Assembly: GCA_946479515.1 (NCBI GenBank) | Contig: CAMLGF010000018.1 | Location: 1-62,147, forward strand | DNA: 62,147 nt | Direction: 5' to 3' | Source of the DNA: an uncultured Pseudomonadota bacterium | GTDB lineage: Bacteria; Pseudomonadota; Gammaproteobacteria; Steroidobacterales; Steroidobacteraceae | Shown: positions 22,312-31,148 of the stretch, in pieces | Layout of the letters: the number at the start of each line of letters is the position of its first letter | How positions within the stretch are numbered: position 1 is the first letter of the stretch | Notes under the pieces: generated by a model | What the model was told of the DNA's origin: nothing | Seen by the model: the letters and a program-made list of their open reading frames with translations, nothing else | The model's database searches: none | Position numbers and translations under genes: made by a program

Positions 22312-25300
22312 GCGGTACCCGCAACAAACTACTCGCCGCGGCGGTGGCCGCGCTGTGCGCGGGCGTGGCGCTCGATGCCGGCGCGGCGTCGAAGAAGAAA
22401 GAGAAGACCATCGCCGAGCTCGCGCAGAAGCCCGTGGTCATCCAGCCCGACCAGAAGGTCGAGGCATCGAGCCAGCGCGCCATGGAGAACTACCGGCGCT
22501 TCCTCGAGCTGCAGAAGACCGATCCGCAGCTGCGCGCCGAGGCGCTGCGCCGTCTCGGCGACCTCAACATGGAAGCGGGCGAGGGCGAGCGCATGGCTGG
22601 CGAGGCCGCGAGCATCGATGCCCAGGGCGCCGAGGCCATCAAGCTGTACACCAGCCTGCTCAAGAGCTACCCGGATTACCCGCGCAACGACCAGGTGCTC
22701 TACCAGCTTGCGCGCGCCTACGAAACCACCGGCCAGCCGGAAAAGGCGCTGGCCTCGCTCGACGACATCCTGCGCCGCTACCCGAAATCGCCGCAGATGG
22801 ACGAGGTGCAGTTCCGCCGCGGCGAACTGCTGTTCTCGGCGCGCCAGTACCGGCCCGCGCAGGAAGCGTACGCATTCGTCGTCAGGAAGGGCGAAGGCTC
22901 CACGTTCCTCACGCAGAGCCTGTACAAGCACGGCTGGTCGCTGTTCAAGCAGGGTTTGAACGACGACAGCCTGCCGTCGTTCGCCGGTGTGCTCGATCGC
23001 ACGCTGCTGACCCGGCAGACCCACAAGCTCGTGCCGCTGGAAAAGCTGCCGCGCGCCGCCCGCGAGCTCGCCGACGACACGCTGCGCGTCATGGCGGTCA
23101 CGTTCTCCTACGACGACGACTCGGTCGCCGCCATCGATCGGTTCCTGGCGGGGCACGGCAACCCGGCCTACGCGCCCGTGGTCTATTCGCGTCTCGGCGA
23201 CCTGTACGTCGAGAAGGAGCGCTTCCAGGACGCGGCGGCGGTGTATCGCGCGTTCGCCACGCGCGAACCCAACAGCGAGTTCTCGCCGGGACTGTCGATG
23301 CAGGCCATCGAAGCCTATCGCAAGGGCGGTTTCACCCAGCTGGTGCTCGAGGGCAAGCGCGAATACGTGGCGCTGTACAACTACGGCACGTCGTTCTGGC
23401 AGGGCCGCAACAAGGCCGATTACCCGAACATCGCCCGGGAATTGAAGATCAACCTCAAGGACGTGGCCACCTACTTCCACGCCGAGGCCCAGAAGAACAA
23501 GAAGCCCGAGCAGTTCCTCGAGGCGGCCCGCTGGTACCGCACCTACCTGGAATCTTTCCCGGACGATCCGGAATCCTTCGGCACCAACTACCTGCTGGCC
23601 GAGACGCTGTACTCGGCGGGCGACTTCCAGTCGGCGTCCGCGGAATTCACCAGGACCGCATACCTGTATCCGCGCAACGCGCGCTCGGCGACCGCGGCGT
23701 ACGCGGCGCTCGAGGCCTACGGCAAGTACGAGGCCAGACTACCCGCCGCGGAGAAGGCCGAGGCGCACAAGGCGGCCATCGATGCCGGCGTGAAATTCGG
23801 CACCAGCTTCCCCGAGCATCCGGATTCCGCCGGCGTGCTGACGCGCGCGGCCGAGGACATCTTCGCCGCCCAGGATCTGCAGCGCTCCATCGAGGTCGCG
23901 AACCTGGTGCTGGCGCACCAGCCGCCCGCCGACCAGCCCAAGCAGCGCATCGCGCACACCATCGTCGGCCAGGCGAACTTCGACCTGCTGAACTTCGCCG
24001 AGGCCGAGAAGAGCTTCATCGCCGCGCGCTCCCTCGTGCCGCCCGGCGACAAGATGAATGCCGATCTCACCGAGCGCATCGCCGCATCGGTGTACCGCCA
24101 GGCGGAAGCCAAGCAGAAGGCGGGCGACAATCTCGGCGCCGTGGACGACTTCCTGCGCGTGTCGCAGGTGGCCGGCACCTCGAAGATCGCCGCGCAGGCC
24201 GAGTACGACGCCGGCGCGAATCTCATCAATCTCAAGGAATACCCGCGCGCCATCCAGGTGCTGGAACGCTTCCGCGCAGGCAATCCGAAGAGCGAGTACA
24301 TCGGCGATGTCACCAAGAAGCTGGCGGTGGCCTACGGCGAGACCGGGCAGGCCGGGCAGGCCGCGGTGGAATTCGAGCGCATCGCGCTCAATCCGGCCGA
24401 ATCGCGCGACATCCAGCGCGAGGCGAATCTGTCGGCGGCTGATCTTTACGCCAAGGCCGGCAACACCCCCAAGGCCGTGACCATGCTCGAGCGCTTCGTC
24501 GCCACCTATCCGACGCCAGTGGCGGATGCGATCGAGGCGCGGCAGAAGCTCGCGGACATCGCCGGCAATGCCGGCAATCTCGAAGGCCAGCGCCGCTGGC
24601 AGCGCGAGATCATCGCGGCGGACAGGACCGCCGGCGCGGGCCGTACGGATCGTACGCAGTACCTGGCCGCCAAGGCGCAGCTCGCGCTGGCATCGCCGGC
24701 GCGCGATGCGTTCCGCGACATCCGCCTGGTGCTGCCGTTGAAGGCGTCGCTCGCCAAGAAGCGCAAGGCGATGGAAGGCGCGCTCGCGGCGTACAAGAGC
24801 GCCACCGATTACCGGGTCGCCGAAGTGACCACGCTCGCGACCTTCGAGATCGCCGAGATCTACCGCAAGCTGGGCCAGGACGTCATGAATTCCGAGCGGC
24901 CGAAGAAACTGCCGGCGGAACAACTCGAGGAATACAACTCGCTGCTGGAAGAGCAGGCGTTCCCCTTCGAGGAACAGGCCATCGCCACGCACGAGTTGAA
25001 CACGCGCCGCACGCGCGACGGCGTGTACGACGAAGGCGTGAGAAAGAGTTTCGCCGCCCTGGCCGACCTCAAGCCGGCGCGCTATGGCAAGACCGAGCTG
25101 CTCAGTGCCGGCGTGGACGCGCTGGTGCCGGCGCTGCCTCCGCCGCCGCAAGCGGCCGTGCCCCTGGCCACTCCGGCAGATCCCACGCAACCGCCGGCCA
25201 CCGCGGCCGCGCCCGCCGCGCCGGCGTGGAACCCGCCCAAGCCGCCGGCGCGCGCCAATTCGGAGTTCACGCGCGCGCTCGCCCTGATGCGCGGCGCGGA

Positions 25301-25802
25301 CGCGTCGCAGGCCATCCTCGAGATGCAGGTGCTCACGCAGTCGTATCCCGATCTGCCGGGGCCCTACGCCAATCTCGGTATCCTGTATCGCAATTCCAAC
25401 CAGCTGGCCGAGGCCGAAGCGGCGCTGGCCAGGGCCACGGAACTCGCGCCCTGGGACGCGCAGACCTGGTGCGAATACGGCGTGACGCTGCGCCAGGCGG
25501 GCAAGTTCGTCGAGGCCCGCGCGGCGTATGAGAAGGCGCTCGAAGTGAATCCTTCCCACGCGCCGGCGCATCGCAATCTCGGCGTGCTGCTCGATCTGTT
25601 CCTCGACGAGCCGCTGGCGGCCCAGGCCGAGGTCGAGACCTACAAGACGCTCACCGGCGAGGACAAGCCGGTCACCGGCTGGATCGCCGAACTTCGCGCC
25701 CGCAACCGGGCAGCCGCGCCGAGGACGGCGCCCGAACCCACGTCCGAGGCGTCGGCTCCGCCGGCGTCCGGCGCCGCGCCGACACCGGCGCCAGGAGGCT
25801 GA
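22308..25802 (+). CDS. large exported TPR protein (GltD/GltE-like scaffold)
   Basis: A 1164-residue protein with a GTG start coupled to the preceding stop, a signal peptide (residues 1-27), then more than ten TPR or TPR-like repeats across most of its length (NDQVLYQLARAYETTGQPEKALASLDDILRRYPKSP, VVYSRLGDLYVEKERFQDAAAVYR, FGTNYLLAETLYSAGDFQSASAEF, IGDVTKKLAVAYGETGQAGQAAVEF). A Pro/Ala-rich linker (about residues 940-985) precedes a separate C-terminal TPR cluster (LPGPYANLGILYRNSNQLAEAEAALARATELAP, HRNLGVLLDLF), and the end is Ala/Pro/Thr-rich. It is predicted to be a periplasmic scaffold. In Agl/Glt systems, large TPR proteins link inner-membrane motor and outer-membrane parts; here the motor genes follow directly. 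Substrate unknown. Confidence 0.82.
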   Translation: MSGTRNKLLAAAVAALCAGVALDAGAASKKKEKTIAELAQKPVVIQPDQKVEASSQRAMENYRRFLELQKTDPQLRAEALRRLGDLNMEAGEGERMAGEAASIDAQGAEAIKLYTSLLKSYPDYPRNDQVLYQLARAYETTGQPEKALASLDDILRRYPKSPQMDEVQFRRGELLFSARQYRPAQEAYAFVVRKGEGSTFLTQSLYKHGWSLFKQGLNDDSLPSFAGVLDRTLLTRQTHKLVPLEKLPRAARELADDTLRVMAVTFSYDDDSVAAIDRFLAGHGNPAYAPVVYSRLGDLYVEKERFQDAAAVYRAFATREPNSEFSPGLSMQAIEAYRKGGFTQLVLEGKREYVALYNYGTSFWQGRNKADYPNIARELKINLKDVATYFHAEAQKNKKPEQFLEAARWYRTYLESFPDDPESFGTNYLLAETLYSAGDFQSASAEFTRTAYLYPRNARSATAAYAALEAYGKYEARLPAAEKAEAHKAAIDAGVKFGTSFPEHPDSAGVLTRAAEDIFAAQDLQRSIEVANLVLAHQPPADQPKQRIAHTIVGQANFDLLNFAEAEKSFIAARSLVPPGDKMNADLTERIAASVYRQAEAKQKAGDNLGAVDDFLRVSQVAGTSKIAAQAEYDAGANLINLKEYPRAIQVLERFRAGNPKSEYIGDVTKKLAVAYGETGQAGQAAVEFERIALNPAESRDIQREANLSAADLYAKAGNTPKAVTMLERFVATYPTPVADAIEARQKLADIAGNAGNLEGQRRWQREIIAADRTAGAGRTDRTQYLAAKAQLALASPARDAFRDIRLVLPLKASLAKKRKAMEGALAAYKSATDYRVAEVTTLATFEIAEIYRKLGQDVMNSERPKKLPAEQLEEYNSLLEEQAFPFEEQAIATHELNTRRTRDGVYDEGVRKSFAALADLKPARYGKTELLSAGVDALVPALPPPPQAAVPLATPADPTQPPATAAAPAAPAWNPPKPPARANSEFTRALALMRGADASQAILEMQVLTQSYPDLPGPYANLGILYRNSNQLAEAEAALARATELAPWDAQTWCEYGVTLRQAGKFVEARAAYEKALEVNPSHAPAHRNLGVLLDLFLDEPLAAQAEVETYKTLTGEDKPVTGWIAELRARNRAAAPRTAPEPTSEASAPPASGAAPTPAPGG

Positions 25803-25803
25803 C

Positions 25804-26286
25804 ATGACCAAACTACTTCTCTGCGCGATGCTGCTGCTGACCGTGGCCGCCGTGGCGCAGACTCCCGCTGGAACCACGCCGCCGCCCGCGAAGCCGCAGG
25901 ACGACCTGGAGCCGGGCGTGAACACCTCGGCGCCGGCGCAGAGCCCGGATCGCGCCACGGGCCCGGCCCGTGCCAGCCAGCCCGCGCCGGCCTCCGCGCG
26001 CGCGCCGGCAGCTAACAAGCCGGCCGCGGCCGGCGGCAGGAGCACGGCCAAGGACCGCCTCGACCTGGAATCCACGCAGATCACGGGCAACCGCGAGCTG
26101 CCCAAGGTGCTGTACATCGTGCCCTGGCGCAGTGCAGAGCTCGGCGACCTCGTGGGCCGTCCGGTCAACAGTTTGTTGGACGAAGTGCTGGAGCCGGTCG
26201 ACCGTGACGTATTTCGCCGACAGAACCGTTACTACGAGGCGTTGCAGCCGAACACGGCCGCGCCCGCCAGTAAGCCTGAGAAGTGA
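25804..26286 (+). CDS. small exported Pro/Ala-rich protein with LEPGV motif
   Basis: A 160-residue exported protein (signal peptide, residues 1-19) with a disordered Ala/Pro-rich first half and a compact C-terminal part (LPKVLYIVPWRSAELGDLVGRPVNSLLDEVLEPVDRDVFRR). Residues 35-44, LEPGVNTSAP, nearly repeat LEPGVDTSAP in the TPR protein encoded at 20146, which suggests a shared short binding motif. It starts one base after the preceding stop. I do not recognise a family. Likely a small partner of the TPR/ExbBD complex. Confidence 0.72.
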   Translation: MTKLLLCAMLLLTVAAVAQTPAGTTPPPAKPQDDLEPGVNTSAPAQSPDRATGPARASQPAPASARAPAANKPAAAGGRSTAKDRLDLESTQITGNRELPKVLYIVPWRSAELGDLVGRPVNSLLDEVLEPVDRDVFRRQNRYYEALQPNTAAPASKPEK

Positions 26287-26342
26287 TTAACAGTTTTTGT
26301 CACTTATGTAATTCAATCTCCGTAGCGCTCGGGCCCCCGAGC
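26287..26342 (+). promoter_or_regulatory. AT-rich patch and palindrome before the exbB operon
   Basis: An AT-rich segment (26287-26320, with TTAACA and TTGTCA -35-like words) followed by the perfect palindromic hairpin GCTCGGG-CC-CCCGAGC at 26327-26342, in the only sizeable gap (82 bases) before exbB. It may be an internal promoter, or an attenuator separating the scaffold genes from the motor genes. Confidence 0.35.
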
Positions 26343-26368
26343 ATGGTCGTTTTCCGAGGAGTGTCCCC

Positions 26369-27067
26369 GTGGATTGGTACAACAACGTCGTGAATTTCTT
26401 CAAGGATGGTGGATTCTTCCTCTATCCGCTCGTCATCATTTTCGTGGTCGGCGTGGCCATCGCCATAGAGCGCTGGCTGTATCTGACCATCGAGACCGCG
26501 CGCAACCGTTCGCTGTGGGACGAAGTGGCGCCGCACCTGGGTGCCGGCAACTTCAAGGCCGCGATCCAGCTCGCCAACAACTCGCAGGCGCAGATCGGCA
26601 CCGTACTCAAGTACGGTCTCGCCCGGCTGTCCACCGCGCGCCGCCGCGACGACATCCAACAGGCGATGGAGGAGTCGCTGCTCGAGATCGTCCCGAGGCT
26701 CGAGAAGCGCACTCACTACCTCAGCTCGCTGGCCAACATCGGCATGCTGGTCGGTCTGCTTGGCACCATCCTCGCGCTGATCCACGCGTTCGGCGCGGTG
26801 TCGCAGGCCAATCCGGCCGAGAAGGCTTCGCTGCTGGCGCTGGCCATCTCCGAGGCCATGAACAACACCGCCTCCGGCCTGTTCGTCGCCATCGTGCTGC
26901 TGCTGTCGCACATGTTCCTCGAAGCCAAGACCACCTCGCTGATCGACAGCCTGGAAATCGCCGTGGTCAAGTTCCTGAACTCGATCACCGAGCGCTACTC
27001 GGAACCCGCCGCGCCGTCGCCCGGTCCGGCCATGGCTCCGCGTGCTCCGGCGCCGCGCCCTGCCTGA
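26369..27067 (+). CDS. exbB: MotA/TolQ/ExbB proton channel family protein
   Basis: A 232-residue inner-membrane protein of the ExbB/TolQ/AglR family, which forms the pentameric stator conducting protons. The GTG start at 26369 has AGGAG seven bases upstream. Three membrane segments are visible: residues about 16-36 (FFLYPLVIIFVVGVAIAIERW), 116-140 (ANIGMLVGLLGTILALIHAFG) and 163-187 (ASGLFVAIVLLLSHMF), in the usual ExbB arrangement with a large cytoplasmic loop between the first two. It is followed by two exbD genes and a TonB-type protein gene. The pairing with AgmX-like and TPR proteins points to an Agl-type motor rather than iron uptake. Confidence 0.93.
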   Translation: MDWYNNVVNFFKDGGFFLYPLVIIFVVGVAIAIERWLYLTIETARNRSLWDEVAPHLGAGNFKAAIQLANNSQAQIGTVLKYGLARLSTARRRDDIQQAMEESLLEIVPRLEKRTHYLSSLANIGMLVGLLGTILALIHAFGAVSQANPAEKASLLALAISEAMNNTASGLFVAIVLLLSHMFLEAKTTSLIDSLEIAVVKFLNSITERYSEPAAPSPGPAMAPRAPAPRPA

Positions 27068-27121
27068 TAGCTGGCCAATCCGCAACGGAAGACTTCGCCT
27101 AGCAAAGCAGAGGAACGCCAG

Positions 27122-27658
27122 ATGGCTTCATCCAAAATTGCCGCCCGCGCGATTCGCAATCACGCGAAGTACAAGGGCCGCAACGATCTGAACATCGTGC
27201 CGATGATCGACATGATGGTGATCCTGGTGTTCTTCCTGCTGTTCACGGCGGTGTTCTCCAACACGAACATCCTCGAGCTGAATCTTCCGGCGCCCAACTC
27301 CTCGGTGCCGGATCTTCCCCAGGGGCTCAATCTCGAGGTGATCGTGCGGCGGAACGTCATCGAAGTGGCGGATCGCAATTCCGGCGTGCTCAAGACCCTG
27401 CCGAAAGTGGACGGCGACTACGACTACGCCGGCCTCTCGAGCTTTCTGCAGGACGTCAAGGCCAGGTACCCGGCGACGCTGGCCGCCAGCGTGCTGCTGG
27501 AGCAGGACATTCCGTACGACGTGCTGGTGCAGACCATGGACAACACGCGCGTGTGGCTGAACACCTCCGGACCGTTGCTGCAGAAGGTCGAGCTGTTCCC
27601 GGATATTTCCGTGGGTGACGCGCCGCTCACCGGCGCCGCCGCGCGAGGTGCGAAATGA
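27122..27658 (+). CDS. exbD: ExbD/TolR family stator protein (first copy)
   Basis: A 178-residue protein with a short cytoplasmic N-terminus, a single membrane helix (residues about 24-46, NIVPMIDMMVILVFFLLFTAVF) carrying the proton-carrying Asp (D30), and a periplasmic domain of about 130 residues. Together with ExbB it would couple proton flow to mechanical work on the TonB/AgmX-like protein. ATG at 27122 follows AGAGGAA, 54 bases after exbB. Two different ExbD proteins per ExbB is typical of Agl-type motors (AglQ and AglS). Confidence 0.92.
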   Translation: MASSKIAARAIRNHAKYKGRNDLNIVPMIDMMVILVFFLLFTAVFSNTNILELNLPAPNSSVPDLPQGLNLEVIVRRNVIEVADRNSGVLKTLPKVDGDYDYAGLSSFLQDVKARYPATLAASVLLEQDIPYDVLVQTMDNTRVWLNTSGPLLQKVELFPDISVGDAPLTGAAARGAK

Positions 27659-28161
27659 CACCATATCGCATCAAGAAGCACCGCCAGCGCACGCACCATG
27701 GCAGCCACATGGCGCTGGTGCCGTTCATCGACATGCTGACCATGCTGGTGGTGTTCCTGCTGCTGCACAGCTCGGACGTGGAAATCCTGCCGAACACCAA
27801 GAACATCACCATTCCGGAGTCGATCGCCGAGATCAAGCCGCGTGAGACCGTGGTGGTGATGGTGACCCGCGACGATCTGCTGGTGAACGGCCGCATGATC
27901 GCCAAGGTCGCCGAGCTCAATCGCAACGATGCGCAGCTGGTCATCGAGCCCCTGCGCGCCGCGCTCAAGGAACAGACCGATTCGAGCCTGCGTACCGCCG
28001 CGCAGGAAGATCTCGCCGAGCGCGAGGTCACCATCATGGGCGACAAGAACACGCCGTTCGCGGTGCTCAAGCGCGTGATGGCCACCGCCACCGCCGCCGA
28101 CTACGGCAAGGTTTCCCTGGCCGTGATCCAGCGTGAAGTGGAAGCGGGGGCCGGCGCATGA
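27655..28161 (+). CDS. exbD: ExbD/TolR family stator protein (second copy)
   Basis: A 168-residue paralogue of the preceding protein, coupled to it by an ATGA overlap. The basic N-terminus (MTPYRIKKHRQRTHHGSH) is followed by a membrane helix with Asp at D26 (ALVPFIDMLTMLVVFLLL), so the essential acidic residue is conserved. The periplasmic part differs clearly from the first copy, consistent with a heteromeric ExbD pair. It is coupled by a second ATGA overlap to the AgmX-like gene. Confidence 0.92.
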   Translation: MTPYRIKKHRQRTHHGSHMALVPFIDMLTMLVVFLLLHSSDVEILPNTKNITIPESIAEIKPRETVVVMVTRDDLLVNGRMIAKVAELNRNDAQLVIEPLRAALKEQTDSSLRTAAQEDLAEREVTIMGDKNTPFAVLKRVMATATAADYGKVSLAVIQREVEAGAGA

Positions 28162-29063
28162 CGCTGCTGGGTCTCGCGCCATACTTCCGCCGCTTCGAGC
28201 TGCCCTGGGGGCTCGGCGAGGAGAGCGAGCGGAAGTTCGTCAAACTGCTGCGCACGCTGCTGCTCATCGCCACCATCCTGGCGGTGCTCATCTACCTGCT
28301 GCCGACGCCGGAGCGGACCAAGATCAAGCCCGAGGACCTTCCGGAGCGCGTCGTACAGCTCATCGTCGAGAAACCCAAGCCGCCCGAGCCACCGCCTCCG
28401 CCCGTGGAGGAGAAGAAGCCCGAGCCGGAGAAGCCGAAGCCGCAAGAGCAGAAGCCGACCGAGAAGCCCAAGCCGAACCTGCGCAAGCAGATGGCGGTGT
28501 TCGACGAGCTCGCCGACCTGCGCGAACAGAGCCTGGATCTGCAGGATCCGCAGCTGAAGGCGCCGGTGGAGAATGCCCGTTCCGAACGCAACCTGATCAC
28601 CTCGGCCGCCGGCCGCACGTCGGGCGGCATCAACACCGCCAACCAGGCGCGCGGCTTCGGCGGCGGCGCCGGTGAGATCGGTACGCACACCACTACGCAG
28701 GTGAGCCATGGCCAGGGACTCGATCCCAATGCGGGCGGCCGCGTGCAGCGCACTGGAACCAGCGGCAAGGGCTCCCGTGCCCGCGAGGAAGTCGAAATCG
28801 TGTTCGACCGCAACAAGGGCGCGCTGTATGCGCTCTATGGCCGCGCGCTGCGCGACCAGCCCGAGCTGCAGGGCAAGCTCGTACTGGAGTTCACGATCGC
28901 GCCTTCGGGCGAGATCACCATGTGCCGCGTGGTGTCCAGCGAGCTCAACGATCCCGAGCTCGAGAGGAAGATCGTGGCGCGCGTGCGCCTGATCAAGTTC
29001 AAGCCCGCGGATGTCGAGCCGCTCACGGTCAGCAAGCCCATCGATTTCTTCCCCGCGGCCTGA
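28158..29063 (+). CDS. AgmX/PglI C-terminal domain protein (GltJ-like, TonB-type transducer)
   Basis: A 301-residue inner-membrane anchored protein. A cytoplasmic segment is followed by one membrane helix (about 27-49, LLRTLLLIATILAVLIYLL), then a Pro/Lys/Glu-rich extended region (about 60-115, runs of KPEPEKPKP) like TonB. A Gly/Thr-rich stretch precedes a C-terminal domain (about 205-301) with EIVFDRNKGALYALYGRALRDQPELQGKLVLEFTIAPSGE, the signature of the AgmX/PglI C-terminal domain of Myxococcus gliding proteins. It would transmit force from ExbB/ExbD across the periplasm. Its coupling to both ExbD genes supports a single motor complex. TonB itself is less likely because of the AgmX-type C-terminus. 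Confidence 0.88.
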   Translation: MTLLGLAPYFRRFELPWGLGEESERKFVKLLRTLLLIATILAVLIYLLPTPERTKIKPEDLPERVVQLIVEKPKPPEPPPPPVEEKKPEPEKPKPQEQKPTEKPKPNLRKQMAVFDELADLREQSLDLQDPQLKAPVENARSERNLITSAAGRTSGGINTANQARGFGGGAGEIGTHTTTQVSHGQGLDPNAGGRVQRTGTSGKGSRAREEVEIVFDRNKGALYALYGRALRDQPELQGKLVLEFTIAPSGEITMCRVVSSELNDPELERKIVARVRLIKFKPADVEPLTVSKPIDFFPAA

Positions 29064-29074
29064 AGCAGCCCGCC

Positions 29075-29434
29075 GTGAACCTGCAATCGGAAATCAGCTA
29101 CTACGGCGAGATCCGGGTTGCGGACAAGGCGCGGCTCATGGCGAGCTTTCTCGGCGAGCTGACCGCCGAGGCGCGCGCCACTTATGGCGCGGCCCAGGAT
29201 GCCGTGCACGACGGCGCGCATCTCAGGTTCGTCAACGAGATGTGCAACCGCATCTGCAAGCTCATCGAGCAATACCTCGGCGACGACAAGGCGCGGCCGG
29301 CGGATGACGTGGTGATCCGCATGCTGCTCAGCCCGCGCGCCGACAAGACCGCGGAGCGCATGATCCACAACGCCTACCGGCGCGCGCTGCAGAACTTCGA
29401 GCGCTACGACACCACGGTATTCATGAATTCTTGA
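29075..29434 (+). CDS. small conserved-looking hypothetical protein
   Basis: A 119-residue cytoplasmic protein, mostly alpha-helical (KARLMASFLGELTAEARATYGAAQDAV, RFVNEMCNRICKLIEQYL, VIRMLLSPRADKTAERMIHNAYRRALQNFERYD). GTG 29075 is chosen as the start, 11 bases after the AgmX-like gene; the frame is open further upstream, but that part overlaps it. It has no membrane or signal segment. It closes the motor operon and overlaps the convergent nhaD gene by 14 bases at the 3' end. I do not recognise the family. Confidence 0.7.
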   Translation: MNLQSEISYYGEIRVADKARLMASFLGELTAEARATYGAAQDAVHDGAHLRFVNEMCNRICKLIEQYLGDDKARPADDVVIRMLLSPRADKTAERMIHNAYRRALQNFERYDTTVFMNS

Positions 29435-30827
29435 CGCCGAAACTCGCGGCGTTGACGAGAAAGTGCACCCAGATGGAGGCGGCGTAGCCCAGGGCCACCG
29501 CCCACGTCCACTTGAGGTGCGCGAAGAACGTGTAATGGCCGCGGGCCTGGCCCATGAGGGCGACGCCGGCCGCCGATCCAATCGACAGCATCGAGCCGCC
29601 CACGCCGGCGGTCAGCGTCACCAGCAGCCATTGGCCATGCGACATCTCCGGGGAAATCGACAGCACCGCGAACATAATGGGAATGTTGTCGATGATGGCC
29701 GAGGCGATGCCCACCAGCGCATTGGCCCAGGTGGCGCCGAGCGACTCGTACGACAGCTGCGACAGCACCGCGAGATACCCGAACGCGCCCAGCGCGCCCA
29801 CACAGAGGATCACCCCATAGAAGAAGAGCAGCGTGTCCCACTCCGCGCGCTTGATGCTGATGAAGATGTCGAAGGGGCGGAAGGCCGGCTTGAACCCCGG
29901 CGGCGCCGCGGGGGGCGCGTCGCCGTTGCGCACCTCGTCGCGGCGAATGAAGAACCCGAGCACCTGCAGCAGACCGAGCCCGGTCATCATGCCGAGGAAG
30001 GGCGGCAGGTGGAACGCCTGGTGCATGGCCACGGTGCCGCCGATGGTGAGGGCGAACAACACCATGACCGAGCGTCCGCCAGGCTTCATCGCGACGTGGC
30101 CCGAGCCGCCCGCCGGCTGGCTGCGCGGGATCACCAGGCTCATGCACGCGGCGGGCACCAGCCAGTTGACCAGCGACGGCAGGAACAGCGCGAAGAATTC
30201 GAAGAAGCCGAGCAGCCCCTTCTGCCAGACCATGAGCGTGGTGATGTCGCCGAAGGGACTGAATGCGCCGCCGGCATTGGCCGCCACCACGATGTTGATG
30301 CAGGCGGGCGCGATGAATCCGGCCGTGCCGCGGCCCAGCGACACAACCACCGCGCCCATGACCAGCGCCGTGGTGAGGTTGTCGAGCACTGGAGACAACG
30401 CAAAGGCGAGCGCACCGGTGATCCAGAAGAGGGCGCGCAGCGACAGCCGTTTCGAGATCAGCCAGCTGCGCAGCGCGGCGAACACCTGCCGTTCCTCGAG
30501 CGTGTTCACGTAGGTCATCGCGGCGAGCAGGAACAGCAGCAGTTCCGCGTACTCGAGCAGGTTGTGCGCGAGCGCCTCGCGCACGCCGTCGAAGCCGGCC
30601 TGTTCCCAGGCGATCGCCACCAGTATCCACAGCAGTCCCGCGGTCAGCACCACGGGTTTGGATTTGCGCAGGTGCGTGAACTCCTCGCCGATCACCAGCC
30701 CGTACGCCAGCACGAACAACGCCAGCGCGGCCCAGCCCAGCGGTGAACCGGCCAGCGACGGCACGCCGTCGGCGGCAGCGGCAACGAGCGGAAACGAGAG
30801 CGCACCGAGCGCGATGAATGCACGCAT
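29421..30827 (-). CDS. nhaD: NhaD-type Na+/H+ antiporter
   Basis: A 468-residue inner-membrane protein with about 11-12 hydrophobic segments. It has the NhaD/ArsB-superfamily inverted signature: SPVLDNLTTALVMGAVV in the first half and SAIIDNIPIMFAVLSI in the second, each with the DN dipeptide expected to bind Na+ or Li+. GGAFSPFGDITTLMVW and GGSMLSIGSAAGVALMG complete the pattern. NhaD exchanges cytoplasmic Na+ for protons, mainly at alkaline pH. A N-terminal hydrophobic segment resembles a signal peptide, as in other NhaD proteins. It is transcribed alone and converges with the motor operon. Confidence 0.92.
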   Translation of the reverse strand: MRAFIALGALSFPLVAAAADGVPSLAGSPLGWAALALFVLAYGLVIGEEFTHLRKSKPVVLTAGLLWILVAIAWEQAGFDGVREALAHNLLEYAELLLFLLAAMTYVNTLEERQVFAALRSWLISKRLSLRALFWITGALAFALSPVLDNLTTALVMGAVVVSLGRGTAGFIAPACINIVVAANAGGAFSPFGDITTLMVWQKGLLGFFEFFALFLPSLVNWLVPAACMSLVIPRSQPAGGSGHVAMKPGGRSVMVLFALTIGGTVAMHQAFHLPPFLGMMTGLGLLQVLGFFIRRDEVRNGDAPPAAPPGFKPAFRPFDIFISIKRAEWDTLLFFYGVILCVGALGAFGYLAVLSQLSYESLGATWANALVGIASAIIDNIPIMFAVLSISPEMSHGQWLLVTLTAGVGGSMLSIGSAAGVALMGQARGHYTFFAHLKWTWAVALGYAASIWVHFLVNAASFGVKNS

Positions 30828-30890
30828 GAAGATCTCCTGGCTACCCGCCGAGCATAGCCGACCGCGCGTGCCTTGCCTCGCCGGCCGGGA

Positions 30891-31148
30891 TCAGCGCCGC
30901 CAGTTCTTGTGGGCGATGGCGCCGAGGATCAGCAGGAAGGACACGAGGCGCACGGTGTAATTGATGGGATTGTCGCCCTCGGGCATGGACACCAGCAGGA
31001 ACGACGTGCGGTTGCAGCCCTCGATGAAGAAGGCCGCCGCGAATGCCGCGAACAGCGGATCGTGCGTCTTGCGCCAGAACTTGAGGAAGAAGGCCGCCGC
31101 GACCAGCGACGCGGTGGCAATGACACCCAGCAGGAACCCTTCGATCAT
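30891..31148 (-). CDS. DUF5985 family small membrane protein (second of pair)
   Basis: An 85-residue protein with three hydrophobic segments (GFLLGVIATASLVAAAFFLKFW, FAAFAAAFFIEGCNRTSFLL, LVSFLLILGAIAHKNW), matching DUF5985. The usual FWRKTHDPLF and EGCNR motifs are visible. ATG at 31148 overlaps the stop of its paralogue by four bases. It terminates the otsB-otsA operon. Function unknown; the family typically occurs as adjacent pairs. Confidence 0.8.
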   Translation of the reverse strand: MIEGFLLGVIATASLVAAAFFLKFWRKTHDPLFAAFAAAFFIEGCNRTSFLLVSMPEGDNPINYTVRLVSFLLILGAIAHKNWRR

